Positions 36,929 to 49,591 of a DNA stretch of 64,000 nt are shown here, piece after piece. The position numbers were made by a program, and so were the translations under genes. Source of the DNA: Crotophaga sulcirostris (Eukaryota; Chordata; Aves; Cuculiformes; Crotophagidae); assembly GCA_013397455.1 (NCBI GenBank), contig VYZB01000030.1, positions 207,924-271,923 on the forward strand, read 5' to 3'. The notes beneath the pieces were generated by a model. It did no database searches, was not told where the DNA came from, and worked only from the letters and a program-made list of their open reading frames with translations. Position 1 is the stretch's first letter; the number at the start of each line of letters is the position of its first letter.

Positions 36929-38946
36929 ATTACTGTTACTAAGCAATATTTAACGTGTCAGCTGCGAGGTGAGAACAGACCGAGCAGGCTGCGTTCTGGC
37001 TGGTAGGAGTCAACAGGGACCACTAGGTAGAACCGTGCTGTGGGTTAAGATAAGGTCTGGGGCGTTTTCCCTGCCTGGGTAAAACAGGTCTCAAACTTAA
37101 GCTGGATGTTTCTGAAGGAAATTTTGTGTTTCTTCAGGACTAAAGCACTTTGTAGACTGGGAATTGACCTTCTTAGGTAGACCGAGTCCTTTTGAAATCA
37201 GAGAAGTGATGATGCTGAGGGAGTGCGGGGTTAAAATCTTCTGCTTGCATTTGCAGAAGGAGGTGATGGAGTGAGGTGGGTGCCCTGTCTGAGCAGATGC
37301 CATGGCAACATGTTCATGTCCACTCTTCTGCCAAACTCATTAAGCTGAACATCAGGCACTCTGAAAGAGCAGTTGTGAGGATATGAAACTTTCTCTTTGC
37401 ACAAAAGAAAGGAGCGACCAAGTTATGTAGGAGAAAGTTGAGAGGTAAAGGTGCATGAAGGGCACTTCTTTCCAAGGTTGAGTCAGTTCTTGAAAGTGGG
37501 AGGTTTTCCACCAACTTCAGGTTGCTTGCTGAGTTAGGCTGGCCAAGACCATTCACTTTCTGTGCTTGTGGCTAAAAGATCCCACCATTTCCTTGATGGG
37601 GCTGAACATCAATGGTAAAGAGGGACCAGTTATTTAAGATGTTGAAGATGGAGGTGCCCAACTGCCACTGGGATGCTCCGGCTCCTTGGGGAGATCCGAA
37701 ACTGTGTGCCATAAGCTAAGAAGTGCTTATAGGGAGGCAGCAGCTGCGTGGTGGAAATAAGAGGCCAACCTCACCAGTTGCTCATGGTCATGAAAATAAT
37801 CTGAATGCTTTGTTTGATACTCTGATTGCTGTTGCAAATGTGAGGCAATAGTTACCTCTACAAAAGTTGCTGTATGTGATTTAAAGTGTCTGGTTAAATA
37901 TTCTATAGCTATATTTAGTTAAGATTTTAAGAGCACTTGATGTGACTCATCTAATAGTATATATATATGAATATTTTTTTAAAGGTAGGAATTAGTTTAA
38001 AACATAGATTTAATAATTGGGGCTGTTTGGTTGCGGTAGTTCTAGGAGTTAATTGGAGAAGAAATAGCCATTAACCACTACATGAATGTTTTACCTTAAT
38101 GTTCTGTGTATCTTGTACTGCAGATTTGATCTGATTGTGACTATAATGTGTCTTGGTATCTGCTGCTATTTTGTGTTACATAGTCAAACTTGCTTTGTTC
38201 AAGAGCATTGTGAAAGGCATATTTTTTTTGTTACAGAAAATGAAAAGAGCCATGTTACTACAGATATCTGCCTGTAGCTCAGTCACTGCTTGCAAAATCT
38301 ACCAACTAGGAGCAGAGGCTACTAGAGCAAATTAGAGGTTTTCCTATTTGTGCATGCTGTGCTGTGGAGGAAAAACCCTGCAGAGAATTGCAGCTTCTTT
38401 ACTCCAACCGCAGCCCTGTCACCAGAGATCAAATTTGAGAAGCCAGAAGTTGGCGTGCCATGCTTGCCTGCAGAATTAAAGTGTGCAGGCAGCTTTGTAT
38501 TTGGTGTTTTGTTTTTCTTTCTCCCTGGAAGATGTGGAGATGACTGCAAACACTTGTTTAACACACTAACTTGGGTTATCTTAATGCTTGTCCTAAGCCC
38601 AAACTGACTTGTAGAAGTCTACAAGCACTAATGAAGCTTGAACACACAGGCACTAATACATTTGAACATTTTGTTCATTACAGTTCCCTCTAATTCACTG
38701 TACATGGTATAATCTCTGCAGAGAGTGGCAGGCTATGGTTTTCATTAAAGGTTTTTTCTGCTGTTAGAAGAGTTCCTGCTGTTGCAGGTTTTGTGTGAGG
38801 AGTTATCAAGACTACACGTTTTGTTTTGTGCAATTGCTTGAGCTTTGTTTAAAAATGTTTTTGAATTTGTCATTGTGACCAAAGCTTCTTTTTAAGAAAA
38901 AAGTGGTAAGAAATGGACTTCTCATGTTTCGGTTGAAACTGCTATC

Positions 38947-38952
38947 ATTAAA
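38947..38952 (+). promoter_or_regulatory. FAM174B: Probable FAM174B poly(A) signal (ATTAAA)
   Basis: An ATTAAA hexamer is followed about 20 bases later by the GT-rich stretch 'CTTTGTGTCGTGTCTT' (38971-38986), the usual arrangement of cleavage signal and downstream element. The T-rich sense-strand bias weakens after this point. Cleavage is expected near 38965-38972. Confidence 0.5.
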
Positions 38953-38972
38953 CATGTTGTTGAAATCCCCCT

Positions 38973-41900
38973 TTGTGTCGTGTCTTACCTTTAGGGAACG
39001 AATGGAAGAGGGGCTGTTGCTTGTTGAAGTTTGGTGAGTGCCCTGTGTGATCCCTCATTAGAGGGCCACAAGTCCCTGCAGTGCAAATCCCTTTGTCCCG
39101 TGATCTTGAATGAGAGCACGACAAGGGCAAAAATGGTTTTAGCAGCATGGAAGAGGACTATGTTTAGTCACACAAAATCCCCATCAAGAAGCTAGGCTTA
39201 CATCTGGTTTCAAAAGGCAAAAACCTCTGCAGTAGCTAAGATGTCTAATACCTTTGGCTTCAGGCTTGTTTCGTGCCTTGGAGCCCACAAACTCCAAGCC
39301 CAGTTGAGCAAACCAAGCCACATCTCTTCCCTGGGGTGGCTGGGCCACACCACAGCTATTAAACAGACTTCCTTCCACTTCAGTCTTGCTTGGCCACGTT
39401 CCCTGTCTCTGAAGCAATTTTGCCTTGTGGTTTCAGGGCATGGTGAGAAGCTGAAGTGCTAGAGATAAGGCACAGAGCAGTCTGAGGTTGGTTTGTTTGT
39501 TGTTGCGCACATTTTAGCAGGACTCTGAAGGCTGTTTCCCTCTTGCACTGTTTTTACATGAAGTGCAGTCACTCCTAGACCCTAAAGCAGACAGACTGAT
39601 CGAGTACTCCATGCATGAACCAGCTTCGCCTCTCCCATTTACCTCGAGATTGCTCCTGTCTTGATGTCTTCATCTCTTCAATAACAGTTAAGAGTAATTC
39701 AGTGCTGCAGACAGAAGGCAGCTGCCATCAACCAGTGCCTTTTACATTATGTCCTGACAGTAAAGTTCAATAATTCAAAATACTTAACAAAATGCTATCA
39801 GGCCTCAGCCCTGAGCCAGCTGTTGTGCAGCAAAGCTTGCTTGTTTGGGAAGCTCAAGATCTGTGAAAGTGAGCCCCAACCTAGCACTGAGCTGTGGCTA
39901 ACAAGGACAGGCTCCTCAGCGTAGGCTGTAGAGGTGAAAATGCCATGTAATGGAAGGGCAGTGGCTACAGTCTCTGGGTACATCTACCCTTCTCATGAGG
40001 TCTCAAATGGAAGACAAAATTTGGTGTAAATTAGCTATAAGATCTGAAGAGCTAGAGCTGGATAAAGGGGATTGCAACTGGGGCTCTGGGCGGGAAGGGC
40101 AAGGCTCAGTTTAGCCCTTTCTGAATTTTGACATGGGAGAAGCCTGAAAGTACAACAAACTTCTTGTACAACAAGGATTTTCTCAGACAAGCATTCAGAT
40201 ATATTTTTGAATGGATCCTGTTAAAGGGTTATTTCTCCAATATCTAGAAGAGTTCTGCATGGCCCACAGTATAACACAACGTCCCCTCTCTCCTCTATGT
40301 GGCTGTTTCCACCTTCATACAAGCTGCTGTTTTTATTAGCAAGTCTGCACACGAACACAAGCTGTTTTAATACACATTTATAAGCCTGGAGAAGGATAGG
40401 GGTGCCTTCCTTGTGTCTCTTAGGGATCTTTGGATGCCTTGATACTGATAACTGCAAAATTATCAGCGATGTTTGGCAAGTGCTATCAGAGACGTTAGCT
40501 TAACACTGAGATGATTAGAATTATGCCTGACAATGAGCTCTATTAAGTGTATGAAGCAGGAATTGCACTAATTGCTCAAGACCAAGTAGTCTGTAGGCTG
40601 CACAAAAACAGCATTGAAGATAGCTCATCTCCTTATCGGCTGGCAATTACCAATTTCTAAGAGACCAGAAACTTTTCTGGCTCTGGTTTCTGTAACGACA
40701 GACATCTACTCCTCTGAGCTCAGCCAGCTAAGGTCCCAGTTGGCTTGCTTCTCCATGCTTGCTCATGGCACATTAAATGAGCTGAATATAGTTTAAAACA
40801 ACGTTTCTGTCTTATGAAATGCAACTTTTCAGTTCAAGAAAGCAGTATGGTAAGGGTGGATTTTGCTTTTAAGGTGAAGAAGCAAAGGGTCTTAAAAATC
40901 CAGATGCAGTTCTTGATGGTTTGTGAGGCACAGAGCTGGTTTCTAGGCACTTTGCTCCCCTCCTGCTGGTTTCTTATAAGCCATCTTGTTCAGTCGCTTC
41001 CCTCCGTGTTGTGGGGAGGCCAGCTCACCCCAGCTCCAGGGGGAGAACCTGCTTAGGCTGCAGGTAGAAGAGGCAGAGGAAGGCAGGTCCTGGGGGTCTT
41101 GAACAGCTGCTTCGAAGCTTCAACCAGCATGTTTAATCTCTTTTGGAAGAGATTACAACTTAATTGCCAGCCTTCAGAGGCTGCCAGCCCTGGTTTGAGA
41201 ATACACTCCTAGTTGTTGCCCGTGGCTGCCCACTCCATTCCTCTAAGTGATGGAGGGAACCCACTGATCTGCACATGAAGCAAGGGCTAGGATTCCCTGG
41301 CCAGGGTTTCATCTTTGTGGTGTGCAGAAGGGAGACTGTTGGTTTGAAAGATGAGGAGGGATAAAGATAAGGTGACCTAATGCACTGTTTCAGCCAGGTC
41401 GATTTATTTCAAGGTTTTTGTATGAAAGGTATCACCTGGCATCTACTTAAAGATCTTCTTGGCTCCTCTGGACTTCTTACACTGGCTCTTTTTAGGTAAT
41501 TTGATTTGATGTACATGTTGTTATTCTGGCCTAGCAACAGTTTAGCAACAGATACCTCCTCAGGACCTTTCCTGATTCCAAAGCCCAAATAAGCCAGTTT
41601 AGCCATCATCTCTAACCTGCATCAGGCAGCACAGAGCATCCTTGGGGACTCCTCTGCCAAGTCTAAAAGCCAGTGAAATAATTGTGGCAGCACTCCCACA
41701 CAGGCAGGAGAGTGACTCGCTCTGAGCTATAGGATCACAGAAGCCAAACCTGCTTCTCCAGACTTGCTGGCCCTTCTCACAGTGAATCCTCAGCTGGGAG
41801 TTCCAGATGTGTATTTCTTGCCAGGTAACAAGTCTGTCAAAGGGGCACAGGGCGGCTTGGGTTGATGTGGCTGGTCCTCATCAACTCTGATGCCAGCCCA

Positions 41901-44900
41901 GAATAATCACTGTGCTGCTGAGCAAAAATAAATAAAAAGCTTTGAATCATCTTCAGTTCCTTGAAGCATCACTTCCAAATCCTTTGCCTTTCCCCAGCTG
42001 TTCTTCCCTCCCCCAGAGTTTCCAGACTGCCTCTGCCCTGGTACAAACATATTTAGCTGAAGAGCAGCTCTTCTTTACATACCCTTTTCTGTTCTCCTGC
42101 CCTCAATTCATGAAGGTTTAAGCTCAGGTCAAGAACATTTGATATTTCCCCTCTCCATTTCTGCCTGGCTGTCAGCAGAGTTTTTCAGCAGCACCTTTTG
42201 CACAGTGTCTGAAATTACCCAGCTCTCTCCCTCTTCTTGCGTAAGGACTCCACGGTACAGATCTCAGTGGCATCAAGGTGGTTCTCGAGTAAACAGAGCA
42301 GCCGGTCTATTTAGGCAATTTCTCCAGTTTCCTTTCCTTGGTCTGATAATTTTTTTTGGATCAGACCATTTCCTCTTGATGGTGCAGCAATGCTATCAAA
42401 GCTCAGAAGTGAATGCGTTGGTCCTTCCCCCACTTCCACATTTACCATCCAGCAACCTCTGATGTCTCTGCCACCAACTCCCCAGTTACCTTACTCCCAT
42501 CCCCAGCTGTTGTGGGTCACCTGCAGTTACAGATTCACAATGCCCTGTGGATAAAGCTATGGCAAAGGAGAAACAAGTCTTTTCATTCTGGACTGACAAG
42601 GCAAAACACTGCTGCAAGAGCCTACTGATAAGTATGGATCTTGCAAGGAAAGCAGATGTTATCCAGAACACTGCTGAGATGCTCAGGACCCAGTTTCCCA
42701 AGGCTGACTCAATGACACAAATTCACCAGCTAATGAGAGCCACACGCAGCCTGTACAGCACCAATGAATCTCCATCTCCCAGTGCAGCTCAGCTGTTTGA
42801 TGCTCCACCTCTAACCCTGTCCCTAAAAACACCATAGGCTTGGGTACAAGGCTTGCAGGTGTGGGATGTGGAGGCTGTGCTACATCATAAATGAGAACAC
42901 TCAGAGGAAACATTCACCATGCCCTGTGCACAGCAGTAAGCATGGCCCAAAGTCACTCAGGTACACTCACTTCTCTTGCATGGCTGTGGACCATCACCTT
43001 TTGGCTTGGTAAAGGGCATCGTGGACCATCCTTTGGCCAGTACTGCTTGGTAATGAGCAACATTCAATGTGAATTAATTCAAGTTTCCAGTCTGAGCTCC
43101 TGTAGTTAAGAGTCAGGTCTATTTAAGCAGTATTAGCATTCCTGAAGCTTAATAAGCATAATAAAACAATAGTACTGCTCAGGATACTTACAGACAGGGT
43201 GAGGTTTTGCTTCTATTTAATGAGCTGTTCAAATGAACAACTTACTCTGTCCCTCTGTGTATATGTAATATTTTTAAAATCACGTATATGCAGTGCATTG
43301 TTTGCTACTGTTAAAGGAAACAAATGATTTGCTTTTAACATAATCACTATCCGAAGTAAATTATTCAGCATTTGCTGCTTGGAAGTTAAAAAGGGAATCT
43401 GAATTTCTTTTTAGTTCCTTCCTCTTTTTTTATAATAGATATACAAGCTGCAGGGCACACTTTTATGCTTCTGTAGCCAAGATTTTGTAGAATTGACTAA
43501 TAATCTATTTTGCATATTTATAAACAATTTATTATTTATTAATGGCGCATTTCAGGAGTAAATTTATAATCCTGCCATGAGATCTCAGCCTTTCAGAGAA
43601 AAATGGTTGCTCATGTCAAAGAGTTGGAAATTAGAGCTGGCGTAACAAAGAAATGAGTGAGAATATCTCATTAGCATGAAAGCAAACAGGCAAGACCCCT
43701 CTGCAAGAATGAATACACACACACAAGATGGCTCAAAAGCCCCCACATTAGATGTCAAATACAGAACACAGCACTCAAGATGTATCAATTCCCTGCTCTG
43801 CTTGCTATAAACCCACAAGAAGTTAGTGCAGCCCTACAGCCACATAAATCCAACACACCCTGTGCTCACTCTCCAGGCTGCCATTACTGCACTCAGCCAC
43901 TCATCTCCAGGCATCTCAGGTTTCAGGAATTTTGGAGAGACTGCTGATGCCCTCCTTGGTGGATTCAAGCCTAAAGACCAAATGCAGGTGACCCATCATC
44001 CCCCAACTTCCCACCCCACTAATAAGGGAAGTCTCAGACCACTCACCCATCAGTATCAAAGCTGGGTGTTTCAGTCATCCCCCCTCCACCCCAGAGCATC
44101 CCAAACCACTCAGACATGAGTGCCAGGAGCAAATAAGTATGTGTACTCATAGCTTCTAATAGCACCACTTAAAGGTGAAAACAAAACACCTTCTAGGTAC
44201 TCAGAAAAAAACCCCTCTGAGCTCCTTTTCCTACCTTACCTGTCTCTGGAAAACCCTTGGAAATCCATCCTTATCAAAAGTGCCAAACTGATGCCCACAA
44301 GCTTTTTTTCTAATAAAGCATCTCCCAGTCACCTAGTATCACTTGTAGTGGTTACTCTACTTGTGCCCTTTATAATTTTCTACTCTTTCCACACCCCCCA
44401 CATGCCACACCCCATGACCACCCCCCTTCCATCTCATCAAATGACCCAATGCCTGCCAGGTGCCTTCCTTGCTAAGGATACTCCCCCACCCCAGTCCTTA
44501 TCTGTCAGCCCCGGGTGCAGGAGGGAATCCAGTGAAGAAGGCACAAGGCTACAGATCCAAAACACTTGGCAGCTTGCAAAAAGACATTGTTGTGGACTGA
44601 AAGTTTCTGAGCTATGTAGATTCCCCAAATCACAACCCTTTAAGTGCCAGGATGCTGAGGCTGCCCCAGTGTTTGCACCGCAGCCGTGCTTCCCCTGGGG
44701 CACCGGTGGAACCTGCTGGTTTTGGAAGCTGCATGTCCAGAACTTCATAACACAAGGCAAATCCCTCCAACAGCTTCAGTAGTGTTGCATGCCTTTCCTA
44801 GCCCTAGAAGATGCTTTCGCTTGGCTGCTTCCAGCCATAAAATGAATTACACTTGCTACCCCTGTGCCAGGGCAGTGTTATTCAGCCATTTAACTGTTGG

Positions 44901-47900
44901 GCTGGGCTGGGCATCGCTACCCGCTGCATGGCTGGCTGGCTTTTTGTGAGACTGAGCTTGCAGCTCCTGCCAACCTGTACAGCCTGAGCCATGGGAAAGA
45001 CCTCACAGAGCTCCATCTCTTAACCAGGGCTGCACAGGTTGGGCAGGACATAACCATCCTGCACAGCGGGCTGCAAAAACCTAAAGCTCCAAAACCCCTC
45101 AGGTCAGAAGCCTGGGAACCACATCCATCTCTTTTGGATCCAGAGCTGGCATGCAGGGAGTGTGTAGAGAGATTTCTCTTGGTAAGGGAGAGGTGATTAA
45201 TGAGTCTGGATCATAAAAGCCTGGACAGAGAACTGAGAAGACCTGCTGGGCTCTTCAGCAGCTGAGCAGGCAGCCGGGTGCAAGGTGGGTCTCCTCCCGA
45301 CACGGAGAGCTGCTGTGCAATTTGCCCTGCACCGGAGGCATCAAGGGGCTGCCACTGTTATGGGGCAAAAGCTTCTGGAAGGTGATGTATTCCGAACTCA
45401 TTTTATTTTTTTTTTTTGAAAGGAACTCGGAGCATTTGCAGTTTTCTTTGATTTGAATTGCAGAGCAAACCGACTGTGTCTTCTGATGGGGAGCAGGTGC
45501 GGAAGAACAGAAGTAGAGGAGAGAAGGTGAATGGGGCCCCAGTTTGGCAGCGTACCCAAGTGTAGCAGCATGTCACTTGTGCTGTTTAATTGTTCCCTGC
45601 AACTTGAATAATGTGGAAAGCATTAGTAATAATAGCAGCTTCATTACGTTCCTTTTTTGACATACTGTCTAAATCTTAGGAAGGACATTAGGAACCCAGC
45701 ATTTTAGGCTTCCTTTGGCGTTTGTTTTTCTGTGGAACCTGAAAATACTTCAGTGAAGCCTATTAAGGCCTAATATAATGTGTGCAAACAGAGGAAACCT
45801 ACATGCAGAATACAAATAGTGAGTTTTTAGCAGGTAGGGTGTTAGTCAGCTGTTGCGATGCTGCAGCACCGAGTTTTTTACCCCCATGTCCTTGACCTTC
45901 CCAAAAATGCATGAGCTGCTAGGTCAGAGGCCAGGAGCCCTTGTTAGGAGTCACCTTCATTAAGCACAGAGCAAGACACGTCCTGTTGGCTTAGAAGCCT
46001 TGTTGGGGTGGAGGTAGGAAGGTGCAGGGGACACAGCAAGGCTTGAAGAGCTGGGGAAGAATCTGTTCCTGCCGCCTTGGCCATTGTGGAGGTCAGCTCA
46101 GAGCTTGCCACTACGTGTTTAACACGGCCAATGCATGAACTCATCTCACTCCATGGCTCCATCCTGCTGGCCCGCCCTCGTCAGTGGGGTGTTTGGAAAT
46201 GCAGGGTGGCACCTCTGAGTGCCCAGGGGGTTTCACAGCTTGGTGTCATTCTGCCTGCATTAGGGCTTCAGTGGAGCGCGTACCGACCACGAGTGAAAGC
46301 AGGAGGAAGGGCTCCTGCCAAAAACACAGCCAGCACAGCTGTGGCCCTGCCGAGAGAGGTGGATTTTGTGTGCTGCCAGCCCACAAGCCCTTGTTTGGTT
46401 CTCTGCACATGTGCATGTTGTTCTGCTTTTTTGACTTTGCCCTCCCAGCAGTATAAAGCCAGACGGACAGATCCTGCTCCCACTGCCACCCACACAAATG
46501 TGGAGTTATTCTGCTGCTTGCAAGAATCTCAGTGCCTCATATACAAGCCAGACTGATTTTCTTTTCACCCCAGGGCTCAGAAGGGAGACACACTAAAGAG
46601 ATGTTTCAATGGCACTGGAGATAGGGATAGGTGGGAATGGGTGGCTGCATGGAAGGCATTCACCTGAGATGCTGGAGTTTCTCACAATTCAATCTCCTTT
46701 TCTTCACGAGGAGGTCTGCAGCCTGCAGTGTTTACACTGTCAAAGGATGTTCACTGTTGCTGTTGTGATGAGTTTTCCTGACACTTCCACGGAGTCACAG
46801 AGAAGGAAGAACTCGATGCAGCAACAGCCCAGAGCAATAGGAGGTGAGAAAATCCTCATGCACATAAGACGAAAGGCTAAGCTGAGATTTCACAGGTTGC
46901 TGAGATACGGTCTTATGGTCTTCAAAATAGCCCACATTTGTACATGATATATGGGACCAAACGGAACTAAGACATAGTGGAAGAGCTGCGGAAGGGCAGG
47001 AGTGGTGGTGGTTCCTGGAGGGGCTCTGGAAGGCTGCGCTGGTCAGAGCTGGGGCCCTTGGAGCTGGGATCAGTGAGACACCAAGTATGCTTGTCCTAAG
47101 TCAAACCAGGTGCCTGACCTGTTTCCTGTCAGTCACTAACGACATGAAATCAGTGACAAATATGGGCAGAGAGCTCTTGGTGGGAAGAAGACCACAGCAA
47201 GAGCAGCATCATTGGGTTATTTGTCCAATGCACCTACATACTCACAAATAAACAGCTCAATAGACAGTCTGGGCTATTTGTGTCCCTGATGCCAGGCTGT
47301 CCTGGGGTTGGAGACATCCTGGGTGAACATAACTGTCCTTCCAGATGTCATTATGTCACTCAAAGACCACCAAGTGCAGCTAGGTGACTGCTGTTAGCTA
47401 TTTTAGATGTCTTCTCCAGGGTATGTGGGCATTGAAAATTATGTTTTTTCTGTGTCTTGTCCCCAGACTGTACAAGGACGCCCCCTTTTATCTTTTCCCC
47501 CTTTTCTCACCCCATTCCTCTTCAACTTATTTTGTCTTTTCTTTCTTGTTTAGCTTATGGAATGAGTTACTAATAATAGTCCAGCACCATTTTAAAAGAT
47601 CTCCCAAACCTGGGGAATGTAGCAGGCATGTAAGAGCTTTTCCCTTTCCCCTGTGTAAAAAATCCCGTCAGTTTTACTCATATTTTCTCAAGACTAAAGA
47701 TATTATTGGTTTTGAGGTGACATGATGGATGGGGTGAAGTTGAGGTCTGAAAGGATCAGTGAAATTGGCACTTTGGTGATGAAGCATACAAAGAATTCCC
47801 TTATTCGCAAAAAGCACCTGCCAGTTGTTTTATTTTTTATTTTCTCCCCCCACATGAGAAAAGAAGAAACCAGGAGTGAAAACCTGCCTTCAAAAAAGCC

Positions 47901-48030
47901 AGTGGCAGGAGTGCCATTGGTGGTAGCCAAGCCAGGACATTGCTCCTGGCAGCTGCCACAGCTGCAATCTGCCCATGCCAGGGGCTGCCATGCAGTGGCT
48001 GTTGTCTTCATCCATTCCTGCCAGCCCCAT
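38973..48030. other. Intergenic sequence between the convergent genes, left part
   Basis: No supported exon or RNA gene. It contains a short (AC)n patch near 43719-43728, a T-rich tract near 45403-45418 and an AT-rich block at 43280-43570 that looks like a conserved non-coding element in composition. A 163-codon open frame at 44291-44782 is low-complexity (Pro/His/Ser-rich at first) with no recognisable domain; I treat it as chance. Confidence 0.45.
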
Positions 48031-48042
48031 TCAATGTATTAG

Positions 48043-48158
48043 GAAGACAACAGGAAAGATAAAATCCTTTTTTTTTTATCCATCCTCCTCTAGTAAGGTA
48101 AAAATATAGAGAGTCCTATGTGAGTAGACAGCTTCACACAGAGTCCTGAGTTTGCTTT
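48043..48158 (-). repeat. Left arm of a ~115-bp inverted-repeat pair
   Basis: Read on the - strand this arm contains 'CTCAGGACTCTGTGTGAAGC', then 'GGACTCTCTATATTTTTACC', 'AGAGGAGGATGGATA', an A-run and 'GGATTTTATCTTTCCTG'. The same series, in the same order, occurs on the + strand at about 48733-48855. Over the best 104 bases I count about 10 mismatches and two small indels, roughly 90% identity by eye. No coding capacity is evident. Confidence 0.85.
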
Positions 48159-48348
48159 TGGCTTGGGCAGGGCATCATTGCAGACACGTGTGCAGGACAG
48201 GGCTGGTCTAAGCAACATCTGCTTGCACAGGATCACAGCTTCTCTCCTTGGACACCCAGGCCAAACAGGGCATTCATGTGTGTATTCCAGATTCAACGTG
48301 AAGCTAGAAAACATCAACACCGGCAAAAGTGGCTTATTGGAAGCTGTG

Positions 48349-48383
48349 AATGTAGGTCATGCAGAAGATCAGTGACCTACATT
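48349..48383 (+). repeat. Perfect 11-bp inverted repeat between the arms
   Basis: AATGTAGGTCA and TGACCTACATT are exact reverse complements with a 13-base spacer. The arms contain AGGTCA and TGACCT, the nuclear-receptor half-site in inverted arrangement, but the 13-base spacing fits no standard response element. It lies inside the larger inverted-repeat pair, about 80 bases left of its centre. Confidence 0.75.
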
Positions 48384-48673
48384 TCCCAGGTTTGGGACTG
48401 CAGGGTAAGGAAACCGTCGTCAAGCCCTGCTGCTGTTCTGAGATGTGGGAAACCAGCCTCAAACATCCAGAAGAGGGAGGGAGACGACCTGTGTTGGGAA
48501 GATTGAGATGCATTAAACTGGCTTGGGAATGCAGTTTGTAAGCCAATATTGTGCTTGTACTGAAAAGGCTGTGAGCGCCCTGGAGTGGCTGTGCTGTAGG
48601 GAACCAAGGATGTCTGGGGTGCCGGTGGGAGATGTACTTCTCACCCTCTCAGCAACAGTCAAGGCTTACTAAT

Positions 48674-48735
48674 ATGGAAGAAGTTAAATGGCTTGCCCTA
48701 GGTCAAGCAGGTCATTTTTCAGCAGAACAAGGTGG
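48674..48735 (+). repeat. Possible MIR-like SINE core next to the right arm
   Basis: 'GAAGTTAAATGGCTTGCCC' followed by 'TAGGTCAAGCAGGTCA' resembles the MIR core 'GGTTAAGTAACTTGCCCAAGGTCAC'. The similarity is short and decayed. If real, the inverted-repeat arms could be the 3' parts of two oppositely oriented copies of an amniote SINE family. Confidence 0.35.
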
Positions 48736-48855
48736 ACCAGGAAATTCAGGACTCTGTGGAAAGCTGTCTGCTCACACAGGACTGTCTATATTTTTACCTG
48801 ACAAGAGGAGGATGGATAACAAAAGGAATTTTATCATTCCTGTTGTCTGGCGTTC
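48733..48855 (+). repeat. Right arm of the ~115-bp inverted-repeat pair
   Basis: Contains 'TTCAGGACTCTGTGGAAAGC', 'GGACTGTCTATATTTTTACC', 'AGAGGAGGATGGATA' and 'GGAATTTTATCATTCCTG', matching the left arm in reverse complement. Similarity fades after 'CCTGTTGTCT' (about 48847). The arms are about 575 bases apart, so a transcript through the region could fold into a long imperfect duplex. No obvious target-site duplication flanks the pair. Confidence 0.85.
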
Positions 48856-49070
48856 TCATTCTCTCTTTGAATCACAGCTCTGAGCTCCCTTCCACCTGTT
48901 GCCTCCAGATCCACGTTCTGCACAACTAAGCTCCTGCCCCTTCTCAGATGCTCAAGCACCCAAAAGCCAGAATGCTGGCTTTGAAGGGTTTTAAAAGATC
49001 ACAAATTAAGCTTATTTATTTATTCATTGTTACTTTATTGTCTTTTATATAAGGTTGCCTCCTAATCGAT

Positions 49071-49571
49071 TTGCGTCTCAGTAGACACCTGTTTGCACAC
49101 TTCTACACACCCTGGCATCTGCAAGATCTTCCAGTGAGGGATTTGAAAATGAAAACTGAGCATGGACTGAGATTCAGGAGCCAGAGCTGCAGAAATAAAC
49201 ACTCTTTGAAGCAGTATGAGGTTAGGAGGAGGATCACAGTTTTCTGCAGAGTTCCCTTCAGGTTGCCAGTGTGGCACACTCACATGTTGCACGAGAGCCG
49301 GAGCTGCTGTGCCTGCATCCACCTGGGTGCGATGCTGGAGAGATGGAGCATACTGGATTTCAGGCTGTGTGGAGGTCAAGAGCCAGGGCACAAACAGTTT
49401 CTTGGCAGTTTTGGGCAATTAGCAGCCCTTTCTGAATCCGCAGCAGCTTGCGTGCTGCTACCTGTGTGCATTCTGTGTAGTCTCATCATCTTCTTAGCAT
49501 TTGCAATTGCCAAAGCCTTAGTGGGAGATGAAGTGTTAGATACCCTGTTCACCTGTCTTTATGTTAACTGA
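49071..49571 (+). other. Orphan 166-codon open frame followed directly by a poly(A) signal
   Basis: An ATG-to-TGA frame of 166 codons with no family resemblance. Its C-terminal third is hydrophobic (from about residue 125: A-A-A-C-V-L-L-P-V-C-I-L-C-S-L-I-I-F-L-A), which would pass for a membrane segment. An AATAAA lies 15 bases after the stop, followed by a T-rich stretch. One ORF of this length is expected by chance in 64 kb searched on six frames, and no promoter or splice context is seen. It could be the last exon of an unannotated long non-coding RNA or simply noise. Confidence 0.15.
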
Positions 49572-49585
49572 AGAATTTTTAGTGT

Positions 49586-49591
49586 AATAAA
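49586..49591 (+). promoter_or_regulatory. Well-formed poly(A) signal (AATAAA) with T-rich downstream element
   Basis: 'GTGTAATAAACATTTTGCC' followed by 'TTGTTTTTTT' is the textbook layout of a cleavage and polyadenylation site on the + strand. No known gene ends here; it lies 10.6 kb beyond the presumed end of FAM174B and on the strand opposite ST8SIA2. It may serve a non-coding transcript, a read-through FAM174B form, or nothing. Confidence 0.35.

Larger units (their letters stand above)
35101..38970 (+). other. FAM174B: Probable FAM174B 3' UTR
   Basis: The + strand is T-rich and free of recognisable repeats from the stop codon to an ATTAAA hexamer at 38947-38952. It contains several long T-rich runs and a perfect 9-bp hairpin at 36904-36928. 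An ATTAAA near 35866 could give a short form of about 0.8 kb. The extent is inferred from composition and signals only; an earlier end is possible. Confidence 0.45.

Noticed and set aside
37959..37969. TA dinucleotide run as a microsatellite
   Set aside because: Only about five units, too short to list as a repeat feature.
44291..44782. 163-codon open frame on the + strand
   Set aside because: No recognised domain, low-complexity start and no transcript signals. Frames of this length are expected by chance in 64 kb on six frames.
48090..48883. Two frames sharing a similar peptide (N-S-G-L-C-x-K-L-S), suggesting a duplicated gene
   Set aside because: The likeness comes entirely from the inverted-repeat arms at 48.04-48.16 and 48.73-48.86 kb. 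The frames are otherwise unrelated.
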